The notes under the pieces were generated by a model that searched no databases, had not been told where the DNA came from, and saw only the letters and a list, made by a program, of their open reading frames with translations. This document shows positions 14,389 through 21,759 of a stretch of DNA of 32,263 bases, piece by piece (positions within the stretch are counted from its first letter, which is position 1; the number at the start of each line of letters is the position of its first letter). The stretch comes from a bacterium (GTDB lineage: Bacteria; Patescibacteriota; Minisyncoccia; UBA6257; 2-01-FULL-56-20). A program made the translations under genes and the position numbers. Where the stretch lies: assembly GCA_027310965.1 (NCBI GenBank), contig DAICZW010000002.1, forward strand, positions 14,108-46,370, given 5' to 3'.

Positions 14389-15588
14389 ATGATATTGCAC
14401 GGCAATCTATTGGCAAACGTGGCGTTCTTGAACGGCTTCAAGAATGTTTCTCTGGGCGTGAACGACTGGATTGATTTTTTTATCATCGCTGTCCTGATCT
14501 ATGTCGTGATCAGGGTCTTGAGTGAAACGCATTCGCTTTCGGTCGCGGCCGGCATTTTCGGTTTGGGCGTGCTGTATGCCGCATCGATTGTTTTTAATCT
14601 GCCGCTCACGCATCTTGTACTGCAGTCGCTTTTCGGAGTCATTCTTATTTTTATCGCCATTATTTTTCAAAGAGAATTGCGCCGCCTTTTTTCTTTCGTC
14701 GGTTTTTTCAAGTTCCGCAGGCATGTGCCGCCGACCGAGGCGACGATAGCGACGGTTGCCCGCGCGGTCATGCGTTTATCGCAGACAAAAACCGGCGCAC
14801 TCATCGTTTTTCCGGGCAAGGAATCGATCGCGCGCATGCTTGACGGCGGTATCCCGCTTCACGGCAGTATTTCCGAAGAGCTCCTTATGAGCATTTTCGA
14901 CGAATCGACGCCCGGCCATGACGGCGCCGTGATCATCGAAGACAATAAACTGAAAAGGTTCGGGGTTCATCTGCCGCTTGCCGAAAATCTGAAACGGTTG
15001 GGAAAATCAGGGTTGCGCCACCGTGCGGCTATCGGACTTTCGGAACGCTCGGATGCGCTGGTTGTCGTCGTTTCCGGAGAATCGGGAAAAATCGACATTG
15101 CGCGCCATGCCGCATTCGAGCGGTGTGAGGACGAAACGGCGGTCCGTGAAAAACTTTCGGCGTTTTACGGCGCGGTTGTTTCCGGGAGCCGTTGGAGTTA
15201 TTTTTCCCAGTGGACGGCGCGGAACGCGCTTTCTTTCGGCATTGCGGTCGTGATTGCGTTTATTGTGTGGCTTTTTTTCGTCCCTGAATTCACCCTGGTC
15301 CAGAAGAAATTCACCGTACCGCTTGAATTTCAGAACGTTTCTTCGACGTACGTCATCCAGGATGTCATCCCGCGCGAAGCGGTGCTGACGCTTCAGGGGC
15401 AAAACCTTAGTTTCGAATCACTCGCGCCCCAGTCGCTGGACGTTGTCGTCGATCTTAGTTCAGTCGGCAAGCCAGGATGGCATGACGTATCGTTAAAACC
15501 GTCCGACGCGGAGATTCCCGACGGTTTTTCGCTTGCCGCAATCGACCCGGATACCATCGAGGTGGAGATTGCGAATAAAAATCAATAA
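14389..15588 (+). CDS. cdaA: Diadenylate cyclase CdaA fused to a YbbR-type (CdaR-like) domain
   Basis: Makes c-di-AMP from two ATP at the membrane. Three transmembrane helices (about 20-38, 46-66, 74-93) precede the DAC domain, which carries its catalytic motifs HDGA (177-180) and LRHRAAIGLSE (209-219). CdaA proteins usually end shortly after this, at about 270 aa. Here the chain continues with a fourth transmembrane helix (about 276-297) and about 100 residues (303-399) resembling one YbbR repeat: FTVPLEFQNVSSTYVIQDVIPREAVLTLQG...VVVDLS...W. In Firmicutes CdaR, a separate membrane protein with YbbR domains encoded next to cdaA, regulates CdaA. The fusion would put sensor and cyclase on one chain. 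No glmM is nearby. DAC call is firm; YbbR call is by pattern. Confidence 0.9.
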   Translation: MILHGNLLANVAFLNGFKNVSLGVNDWIDFFIIAVLIYVVIRVLSETHSLSVAAGIFGLGVLYAASIVFNLPLTHLVLQSLFGVILIFIAIIFQRELRRLFSFVGFFKFRRHVPPTEATIATVARAVMRLSQTKTGALIVFPGKESIARMLDGGIPLHGSISEELLMSIFDESTPGHDGAVIIEDNKLKRFGVHLPLAENLKRLGKSGLRHRAAIGLSERSDALVVVVSGESGKIDIARHAAFERCEDETAVREKLSAFYGAVVSGSRWSYFSQWTARNALSFGIAVVIAFIVWLFFVPEFTLVQKKFTVPLEFQNVSSTYVIQDVIPREAVLTLQGQNLSFESLAPQSLDVVVDLSSVGKPGWHDVSLKPSDAEIPDGFSLAAIDPDTIEVEIANKNQ

Positions 15589-15602
15589 ACCGTTAAGAAT
15601 AA

Positions 15603-15677
15603 AATAGGACGTGCGCATTTGAAAAAATCATAAGAAAATGTCTCAAACCGTAGCGGCGCCAGCGCGGGCGTCCTATT
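15603..15677. repeat. Family B element, copy 1 (MITE-like)
   Basis: A 75-bp element with inverted ends AATAGGACG/CGTCCTATT and core ATAAGAAAATGTCTCAAACC, also found at 24202 and 31084. It occupies nearly all of the gap between cdaA and zwf. Its right end contributes the TATTAA that precedes the zwf start. Confidence 0.85.
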
Positions 15678-15683
15678 AAATTT

Positions 15684-18107
15684 ATGGAAAACAAAAAGGC
15701 AAACGTTCCCACTATTTTCGTAGTGCTTGGCGCAACGGGCGATCTTATGGCAAGAAAGATCGTTCCGGCGCTTTTTAATCTGCACGAGAGAAAAAAACTG
15801 CCGCATCGTTTCAAATTGGTGGGCATTTCGCGGCGCGGCTGGACCGATGAAGACCTGAAAAAACACATCGCCACCATTCTTGCCGTGAAGGCGCCCGGCG
15901 CGTCCGCGGCAAACGTGGCGTCGTTTTTGGAATTGGCGCAGTACCATAAAATTGAATTCAACGATCGTTCCGATTATGTCGGACTGGGTGATGCGTTGAA
16001 AAAAATCGATAAAGCATGGGGCATGTGCGCGAACAAACTGTTTTATCTTTCGGTCCATCCGCAGTTTTATGATGTGATTTTTGAAAACATCCACGCGAGC
16101 CATCTTGCCGACGGGTGCGGACCGGACGAAGGCTGGACGCGCATCGTGGTGGAAAAACCGTTCGGGAACGACGAAAAAAGCGCGAAGGCGCTGGACGCGC
16201 GCCTCGCCAGGCTTTTTAAAGAAGAGCAGATTTATCGCATCGACCATTATCTCGCCAAGGAAATGCTCCAGAATATTCTTGCATTCCGGTTCGGAAACAA
16301 TCTTTTTGAAGGGGAATGGGACCGCGGTTTTATCGAAGCGATTAATATCAGGCTTTTTGAAAGCATTGGCGTGGAAGATCGCGGTGGATTTTATGACGGC
16401 GTGGGAATGCTGCGCGATGTCGGGCAGAACCACCTTCTTGCGATGCTTGCGCTGATTACGATGGAAAAACCGGAACGGTATGACGCCGCGGCAATACGGC
16501 GCGCCCGCGCGGAACTTTTGCGCACGCTGAAAATACCGACCGTCGCCGAAGCGGCGGCATCGTCGTTCCGCGCGCAATACGACGGCTACCGGTCCATAAA
16601 AGCCGTTGCGGCGGATTCGCAAACCGAGACGTATTTCAAGATAAAAGGATATCTTGCGGGGCGGCGATGGGAAGGCATTCCCGTCGTGATGGAATCAGGC
16701 AAGCGCATGGGGATAGCGCGTAAGGAAATCGAAATCATTCTGCGTCATCGGCGTCCTTGTTTTTGTCCGGACGGCAATCATCAAAAAAATCGCATCGTGA
16801 TCCGTCTCGAGCCCAAAGAAGGGATTACGATTGCGTTCTTTTCGAAAAAAAAGGGATATTCGTTCGAGACCGAGGAGCGGTCGCTTGCGTTTGATTTTCG
16901 GGACGAAAACGTTCCCGCCGCCGGCATCCGTAAAAAAGAAGCTCATGCGCAGTACACCGAAGAATATGAAAAATTGCTTTTGGATTGCATCGCGGGCGAT
17001 CAGACCCTTTTTGTTTCGAGCGAAGAAGTCACCGCGATGTGGCGGTTCACCGATCCCTTTATCGCCGCATGGGAAAAGAAGCTGGTGCCGCTCCGGCATT
17101 ACGCTCCCGACCATGACGCCATCGCCGGAGAAGCCGACGCCATCGACCGGACGCGGTCGCGGAACATCCCCGTTGCGCCGAAGGAAATCGGCGTCATCGG
17201 CCTTGGCAAGATGGGCGCAGGCGTGGTCCGCCAGCTTCATGAAAAAGGATGGCGCGTTGTCGCCGCAAACCGGTCGCCGGAGCCCGTGCGCGAAATGGAA
17301 AGGGAAGGTATCGCGGGCGCCTTTTCGTCCGCTGATCTTGCTGCGAAATTAAAATCGCCGCGGATTGTCTGGATTATGATTACGGCCGGAAAAGGAGTTG
17401 ATGAAAATTTATTCGGCAAAAACGGCATTGCTGGACACCTTAAAAAAGGAGATATCGTAATCGACGCGGGCAATTCGTTTTATGAAGACACGATCCGCCG
17501 CGCAAAAATTTTCAAAAGAAAGGGAATCCGCTTTATGGATGTCGGATTTTCGGGCGGTCCCGCCGGCGCGCGCCATGGCGGTTCGCTGATGATCGGCGGC
17601 GAGAGGAAGACATTCGAATATCTGGAGCCGCTTTTCCGCGACCTTTCCGTGCCGCAAGGATATGAATATTTCGGCGAAGCCGGCGCGGGGCATTTTGTGA
17701 AGATGGTGCATAACGGCATCGAGTATGGCATGATGCAGTCGATCGCCGAAGGGTTCGCGCTTATGAAAAAATCAAAGTTCCGTCTTGATGTCCGGAAAAT
17801 TGCCGAGGTTTATAACCGCGGGAGCGTCGTCGAATCGCGGCTGGTCGGCTGGCTCGAAGATGCGTTCCGCATTTACGGAAAAGACTTGAAAACGGTGTCC
17901 GGTTCGGTGGCGTACACCGGCGAAGGCGAGTGGACCGTGAAGACCGGTAAAAAAATGAAAATGAAACTGCCCGTTATAGAGGACGCTTTCAAATTCCGCG
18001 TTCGTTCGAAAAAATCGCCGAGCTACACGGGGAAGGTCCTTTCCGCCATGCGCAATCGTTTCGGCGGCCATGCAATCGGTGATAAAAATAAAAATAAGAA
18101 AAAATAA
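15684..18107 (+). CDS. Fused glucose-6-phosphate dehydrogenase / 6-phosphogluconate dehydrogenase
   Basis: A single 807-aa chain carries both dehydrogenases of the oxidative pentose phosphate pathway. Residues 1 to about 490 are G6PD (Zwf): nucleotide-binding VVLGATGDLMARKIVPALF (12-30), EKPFGND near 157, and active-site RIDHYLAKEMLQN with His188 (the family usually has HYLGKE). From about 500 to 807 is a short-form 6PGDH of about 300 aa: Rossmann EIGVIGLGKMG, SGGPAGARHGGSLMIGG, and the catalytic KMVHNGIEYG near 672. The 6-phosphogluconolactonase between the two reactions is missing here and could be encoded elsewhere or replaced by spontaneous hydrolysis. The short 6PGDH form suggests the NAD-preferring GndA/YqeC-like branch, not tested. 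The isomerase gene follows 51 bp later. No frameshift separates the halves. Confidence 0.93.
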   Translation: MENKKANVPTIFVVLGATGDLMARKIVPALFNLHERKKLPHRFKLVGISRRGWTDEDLKKHIATILAVKAPGASAANVASFLELAQYHKIEFNDRSDYVGLGDALKKIDKAWGMCANKLFYLSVHPQFYDVIFENIHASHLADGCGPDEGWTRIVVEKPFGNDEKSAKALDARLARLFKEEQIYRIDHYLAKEMLQNILAFRFGNNLFEGEWDRGFIEAINIRLFESIGVEDRGGFYDGVGMLRDVGQNHLLAMLALITMEKPERYDAAAIRRARAELLRTLKIPTVAEAAASSFRAQYDGYRSIKAVAADSQTETYFKIKGYLAGRRWEGIPVVMESGKRMGIARKEIEIILRHRRPCFCPDGNHQKNRIVIRLEPKEGITIAFFSKKKGYSFETEERSLAFDFRDENVPAAGIRKKEAHAQYTEEYEKLLLDCIAGDQTLFVSSEEVTAMWRFTDPFIAAWEKKLVPLRHYAPDHDAIAGEADAIDRTRSRNIPVAPKEIGVIGLGKMGAGVVRQLHEKGWRVVAANRSPEPVREMEREGIAGAFSSADLAAKLKSPRIVWIMITAGKGVDENLFGKNGIAGHLKKGDIVIDAGNSFYEDTIRRAKIFKRKGIRFMDVGFSGGPAGARHGGSLMIGGERKTFEYLEPLFRDLSVPQGYEYFGEAGAGHFVKMVHNGIEYGMMQSIAEGFALMKKSKFRLDVRKIAEVYNRGSVVESRLVGWLEDAFRIYGKDLKTVSGSVAYTGEGEWTVKTGKKMKMKLPVIEDAFKFRVRSKKSPSYTGKVLSAMRNRFGGHAIGDKNKNKKK

Positions 18108-18146
18108 CCGGCGCAACGATCCTTTTTTAAATCCGCGGTAAAAGTA

Positions 18147-18152
18147 TATAAT
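18147..18152 (+). promoter_or_regulatory. pgi/pmi -10 box
   Basis: A consensus TATAAT ends 6 nt before the ATG at 18159, again fitting a leaderless transcript. The gene can therefore be transcribed independently of zwf-gnd. Confidence 0.65.
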
Positions 18153-18158
18153 GGAACG

Positions 18159-19130
18159 ATGATTTTACAGGACATAAAAGATTTCAATAAGCAGTTCGGA
18201 TGGGAGCCGGATGTTTTAAATGCGGCGCATCTGCCGCGGGGCGCAAAAAAAATCATCGTGTGCGGCATGGGCGGGTCGCATCTGGCGGCGGATATTTTGA
18301 GCGCGTGGAAACCGGAATGGAACATCGTCATTTGGAACGATTACGGCCTGCCGCCGCTTTCCGAACGCGATAAAAAAGAGTGTCTTATCATCGCGAGTTC
18401 GCACTCCGGCGATACCGAGGAAACGATCAGCGCGTTCCTCGAGGCGAAGGAGCGGCGTTTGCCGCTTACGGCGGTGGCGTCCGGCGGTGAACTGCTCTCG
18501 CTCGCGAAAAGTTTCGGCGTGCCGTACGTCGTTATGCCGGACGGATCCATCCAGCCGCGTATGGCGCTCGGGTTTTCAATGAAAGCCATACTCGCGCTTA
18601 TGGGCGAACGGTCGGCGTTGAAAGAAGTTACGTCGCTTGAACATATGCTTACTCCGGCGCATTCCGAAACTATCGGAAAAAAAATGGCGAAAAAATTAAA
18701 AGGCAGCGTTCCTGTTATTTACGCGTCGCGCCGCAACGGCGTTGTCGCGTGGAATTGGAAAATCGTTTTGAACGAAACGGGGAAAATTCCCGCGTTTGCG
18801 AACGTTTTTCCGGAATTGAATCATAACGAGATGACCGGTTTCGACGTGAAAAAAGGAACCCGCGGCCTTTCCGCGAAATTCCATTTTATTTTTTTGCGCG
18901 ATGATGACGACGATCCGCGGATCGCAAAAAGGATGAAAGTGATCGAGAAACTTTTCGCTGCGCGCGGGTTCAGGGTTTCCGCCGTTGAGTTTCGCGGCGG
19001 ACATCGCATCGCAAAGATATTTTCTTCCATCAATACGGCGCAATGGACGGCATTCCATCTCGCGAAGCTCTACGGCGTGGAAGCCGAGAAGGTTCCGATG
19101 GTTGAGGAATTCAAAAAAATGATCGCGTAG
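18159..19130 (+). CDS. Bifunctional phosphoglucose/phosphomannose isomerase (SIS domain)
   Basis: Interconverts glucose-6-P, fructose-6-P and mannose-6-P, joining glycolysis, the pentose phosphate route and nucleotide-sugar supply. The 323-aa product is of the short archaeal/bacterial PGI-PMI type, not the 550-aa classical PGI. The SIS fold shows IIVCGMGGSHLAADIL (35-50) and the sugar-phosphate loop ASSHSGDTEET (about 83-93). The C-terminal PGI/PMI domain has FPELNHNEMTGF (about 217-228), holding the catalytic Glu and His of this family, and ends KVPMVEEFKKMI. It directly follows the fused zwf-gnd gene, so its substrate feeds the neighbour's first reaction. A family A element lies downstream. 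Confidence 0.93.
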   Translation: MILQDIKDFNKQFGWEPDVLNAAHLPRGAKKIIVCGMGGSHLAADILSAWKPEWNIVIWNDYGLPPLSERDKKECLIIASSHSGDTEETISAFLEAKERRLPLTAVASGGELLSLAKSFGVPYVVMPDGSIQPRMALGFSMKAILALMGERSALKEVTSLEHMLTPAHSETIGKKMAKKLKGSVPVIYASRRNGVVAWNWKIVLNETGKIPAFANVFPELNHNEMTGFDVKKGTRGLSAKFHFIFLRDDDDDPRIAKRMKVIEKLFAARGFRVSAVEFRGGHRIAKIFSSINTAQWTAFHLAKLYGVEAEKVPMVEEFKKMIA

Positions 19131-19153
19131 GATTATTGGTCGTTTTTTTCATT

Positions 19154-19281
19154 CTGTCATCCTGGAACTTTGAGTCTTCGAAAAATATCCAGGATCCAGA
19201 TTAATTTTTTCTTAATGATTCCCAAAATATAAAATTCAAACCTGGATCCTGGATAACCGAGGACGGTTTCCAGGATGACAG
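19154..19281. repeat. Family A-like inverted-repeat element (128 bp, 14-bp ends)
   Basis: Perfect 14-bp terminal inverted repeats, CTGTCATCCTGGAA (19154-19167) and its complement (19268-19281), with inner ATCCAGGATCC / GGATCCTGGAT also inverted. Ends are related to family A, but the body differs. It could fold into a long hairpin in RNA after the isomerase gene and act as its terminator. Confidence 0.8.
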
Positions 19282-19356
19282 AAAAAAATATTTACGCCTG
19301 AGGATAACAAAGGAGACGAGAGTTGAAAATTGATTAAAATTTTCTTAAAGACCGCT

Positions 19357-19384
19357 TTGTAAAACGTGTGGCGCGCGGTAGATT
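19357..19384 (+). promoter_or_regulatory. Promoter of the PLD-OB gene
   Basis: TTGTAA (19357-19362), 16-nt spacer, TAGATT (19379-19384), ending 6 nt before the ATG at 19391. Confidence 0.5.
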
Positions 19385-19390
19385 TTATCG

Positions 19391-20377
19391 ATGCGTGTTC
19401 CACTGATTAAAAAAGCGGCCATAGCGCTTGGTGTTGCTTTCGTATCAATAAAAAAAGCGGCCATAGTGTTGGCTATTGTTTCCGCGGCGGCACTCGGCGG
19501 ATTTTTGACGGGACATTTTTATCCTTCTTCCGCTTTTACATCAAACGAACCGGCGATTTTTTACAGTCTGGACAAGCGGGCGAACGATCAGGCGATCATT
19601 GATGTTGTGAACGGCGCGCAACGATATATTTATTTCGCCGTTTACGTTTTTACGAAAAGCAATATCGCGGACGCGCTGGTTGCCGCGAAACAACGTGGCA
19701 TCGATGTGCGCGGCATCACCGATGCGGGGGAAGCCGTAACCGCATACGAAAAGCCGGTCATTCAGGAACTGGCGGCCGCGGGTATCGCGGTCGAAACGCA
19801 GAAACATGCGGACGGCCTGATGCATATCAAGGCGATCGTGACGGACAAGGCATATGCGATGGGCAGTTATAACTGGACGGAGTCGGCGACGGTCGCGAAC
19901 GACGAACTTTTGGAAGTGGGGACCGACGATCGTCTGCGCGGCGAGTACGCGGACATCATCAAGAATATTTTAACGGTAAACAGGGGGAGTGACGGCGCGC
20001 CGGACACGCGGAACGGAACGGAAAATAATCGGCAAAACGCAGCCCGCGGCGGCGCGCCGGGCGCAACCGGCGCCGGTGGCGGAAAAGTTTATCCTTATTT
20101 CGATGCGGCGGCTCACATCGGCGAGACGGCGACCGTTCGCGGCGCGCCGGTCGATATTTATATTTCGACCGGCGGCATGGTGTTTTTCGATTATTGCAAA
20201 GATTATAAAAACTGTCCGTTCAGCGCGGTGATCTTTGCGTCGGACGCGCCAAAGTTTGAAAACGTTTCGCAATATCAGGGCAAAGAAATAGACATCACCG
20301 GCGCAATAAAAAGTTATGGCGGCAAAGTGGAAATAGTGATAAGTGATCCCGGGCAGATTGCGGTGAGTGGATCATAA
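19391..20377 (+). CDS. Membrane-anchored or secreted phospholipase D-like protein with C-terminal OB-fold
   Basis: A 328-aa protein with an N-terminal hydrophobic region (about 15-45) acting as a signal anchor or signal peptide. The PLD-like domain (about 53-205) has one HKD motif, MHIKAIVTDKAYAMGSYNWTES (His145, Lys147, Asp152). One motif per chain means it would work as a dimer, as Nuc-type nucleases do. A Gly/Asn-rich linker (about 205-232) leads to a C-terminal block of about 90 residues with the strand pattern of an OB nucleic-acid-binding fold (ETATVRGAPVDIYISTGGMVFFDYC...GKEIDITGAIKSYGGKVEIVI). An extracellular nuclease for nucleotide scavenging is plausible; a lipase role cannot be excluded. 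The N-terminus contains a 42-nt tandem duplication (KKAAI repeated). Confidence 0.85.
   Translation: MRVPLIKKAAIALGVAFVSIKKAAIVLAIVSAAALGGFLTGHFYPSSAFTSNEPAIFYSLDKRANDQAIIDVVNGAQRYIYFAVYVFTKSNIADALVAAKQRGIDVRGITDAGEAVTAYEKPVIQELAAAGIAVETQKHADGLMHIKAIVTDKAYAMGSYNWTESATVANDELLEVGTDDRLRGEYADIIKNILTVNRGSDGAPDTRNGTENNRQNAARGGAPGATGAGGGKVYPYFDAAAHIGETATVRGAPVDIYISTGGMVFFDYCKDYKNCPFSAVIFASDAPKFENVSQYQGKEIDITGAIKSYGGKVEIVISDPGQIAVSGS
19409..19466 (+). repeat. 42-nt tandem duplication in the PLD-OB gene
   Basis: AAAAAAGCGGCCATAG occurs at 19409-19424 and 19451-19466, offset 42 nt (14 codons), so the signal-anchor segment IKKAAIALGVAFVS is followed by a diverged copy, IKKAAIVLAIVS. Confidence 0.8.
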
Positions 20378-20405
20378 TAACGGGAAATGGATTATAATTG
20401 AGAAC

Positions 20406-20652
20406 ATGTCGGATATAACCATACGAATAATGTCTTATAAAGCGAAGCGATATTTACCCGGCTGTCTGGATAGTATTTTTGAAGAAAGAGATATCTGTAA
20501 TTCGCTGAAGATAAAAAATGGAAAATATTTTTCGTGCAAGACGCGACGATAACGCATTTTTATTACGGAAGCCGGACACGGCCTCAAAATATAAGCTATT
20601 TCCAAGAATAAAAAAATTTTATAAAAAGTTGCCGCAAGGAGACGCAACGTAA
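20406..20652 (+). pseudogene. Remnant of a family 2 glycosyltransferase
   Basis: The ATG at 20406 opens DITIRIMSYKAKRYLPGCL followed by DSIFEE, the usual start of GT2 enzymes (ISVIIVSYN..DYL..CLDSIFEQ). The nucleotide-sugar and acceptor domains that should follow are missing: the frame stops at 20552 after 48 codons. A second open frame from 20518 runs to a stop at 20652 and encodes a basic tail (44 aa, ending KKFYKKLPQGDAT) that could be the former C-terminus after an internal deletion of several hundred bases. It lies 29 bp after the PLD-OB stop. The N-terminal match is clear; the link to the second fragment is an inference. Confidence 0.55.
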
Positions 20653-20671
20653 GCGGTATCAATATTTTTTT

Positions 20672-21142
20672 ATGGTTGCAATCAAAAAATCAAAAACCGT
20701 TTCGTGGACGCATCACGCGCGGGCGAAGATGAATTTTTATCGGCTTTCCGAAGCACGGGTGCGGCGGGTGCTCAATGCGCCGAAAAGGACCGAGGAAGGC
20801 GTCGCGCCGAAAACGGTCGCAATGATGCAGCCGGCATCGCTTATATTTAAAATTAAAAGAGATGCCGTTGCCGCCTTTGACTTTGACCGCGGCCGGGGGC
20901 AGGTTTCGGCGGGGACCCCCGTAAAATCAAGCCGCACGTGGAACGATAAAGCGCCGAAAAATGAATCATGGTCGCAGGAAATCTGGGTGATGGTGGAGGA
21001 TTCGCACGATCGCCGGACGATCATCAGCGCGTGGCGCTATCCGGGAAGAACGAGGCCAAAAAGCGAAACCGCGCTTGCGAAGATGCGCGAAGAATACCGG
21101 TCGTTTACCGCACAACGCGTTGATGGAGGTGATAAACAATAA
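20672..21142 (+). CDS. Hypothetical protein, weakly DUF4258-like
   Basis: A 156-aa protein of unknown function. The N-terminal half, VSWTHHARAKMNFYRLSEARVRRVLNAPKRTEEG, resembles the HAxxRMxxRxIxxxxVxxVLxxP pattern of DUF4258/RelE-like small proteins. The strands WSQEIWVMVEDSHDRRTIISAWRYPG then match the closing sheet of that fold. The C-terminus (120-156) is charged and helical. No partner antitoxin-sized gene overlaps it, so a toxin role is not supported by context. It starts shortly after the glycosyltransferase remnant; PEBP follows 75 bp downstream. Coding status is well supported by the conserved-looking pattern and length; function is not. Confidence 0.7.
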   Translation: MVAIKKSKTVSWTHHARAKMNFYRLSEARVRRVLNAPKRTEEGVAPKTVAMMQPASLIFKIKRDAVAAFDFDRGRGQVSAGTPVKSSRTWNDKAPKNESWSQEIWVMVEDSHDRRTIISAWRYPGRTRPKSETALAKMREEYRSFTAQRVDGGDKQ

Positions 21143-21201
21143 CGATGGAGAGCGCAAAAGCGGGCGGCCTCATACAGAGAGTGGAAAAAATAATAAAAAT
21201 G

Positions 21202-21210
21202 TGGCATAAT
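21202..21210 (+). promoter_or_regulatory. Extended -10 box of the PEBP gene
   Basis: TGG-CATAAT (CATAAT 21205-21210) ends 7 nt before the ATG at 21218. The upstream in-frame ATG at 21209 overlaps the box itself, so the second ATG is the better start. Confidence 0.6.
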
Positions 21211-21217
21211 GAGAATT

Positions 21218-21670
21218 ATGATCCTTACCAGTCCTCATTTTGAAAATGGCGGCGCGATACCCGTGCGATATACGTGCGACGGAGGCGGCATCAATCCGGA
21301 GCTCCAGATCCAGAATGTTCCGGATGGGGCGAAAAGTTTGGCACTCATTATGCACGACCCCGATGCGCCGATGCCGGGCGGTTTTACGCACTGGGTGGTG
21401 TGGAATATCAATCCCGCAACGGCGGTCATCAAAGCGGAGAGCGTTCCGGCGGGAAGCGCCGAAGGAGCGACGAGCGGCGGAAACGCGCATTACGTAGCGC
21501 CGTGCCCGCATAAAGGAACACATCGCTATATTTTTTATTTATACGCGCTCGCAAACACGCTTGATCTTCCCGCCGGATCTTCGGCGGCGCGGGTGAAAAA
21601 AGAAATCGAAAAATATCTTCTTGCGGAAACCGAACTTATGGGAACGTATAAAAGAATAAACGAAAAGTGA
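21218..21670 (+). CDS. YbhB/YbcL-type phosphatidylethanolamine-binding protein (PEBP) family
   Basis: A 150-aa member of the PEBP/Raf-kinase-inhibitor-like family, whose bacterial physiological role is poorly defined. Ligand-site motifs are present: CDGGGINPELQ, LIMHDPDAPMPGGFTHWVVWNI (the DPDAP and HW residues) and the C-terminal HKGTHRYIFYLYAL. Length is right for the cytoplasmic form, and there is no signal peptide. The frame also allows a start 9 nt upstream at 21209, but that ATG sits inside the -10 box. Downstream lies a family A repeat with a GGCCC hairpin, and then the ECF sigma gene. Confidence 0.93.
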   Translation: MILTSPHFENGGAIPVRYTCDGGGINPELQIQNVPDGAKSLALIMHDPDAPMPGGFTHWVVWNINPATAVIKAESVPAGSAEGATSGGNAHYVAPCPHKGTHRYIFYLYALANTLDLPAGSSAARVKKEIEKYLLAETELMGTYKRINEK

Positions 21671-21674
21671 AAAG

Positions 21675-21723
21675 CGGCCCAATTCTTATTGGGCCGTCCT
21701 TAACCGGAGTCGAGGACGACAGA
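21675..21723. repeat. Family A variant with terminator-like hairpin
   Basis: Hairpin CGGCCCAAT-TCTT-ATTGGGCCG (21675-21696), then CCGGAGTCGAGGACGACAGAG. The hairpin layout copies that at 7329-7348 with compensating base changes in both arms, which suggests selection for, or copying of, the fold. Confidence 0.75.
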
Positions 21724-21759
21724 GAAGAATAAATTTCATAAACGATCGTAAATATAGAC

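Noticed and set aside
15582-16622. 346-aa minus-strand open frame opposite zwf
   Set aside because: It is antisense to a clearly conserved G6PD domain, and its translation is rich in Arg/His/Phe, as expected for a shadow frame in this composition.
20672-21142. BrnT/RelE-type toxin
   Set aside because: The fold pattern is only weakly similar, and there is no adjacent antitoxin gene; left as hypothetical.
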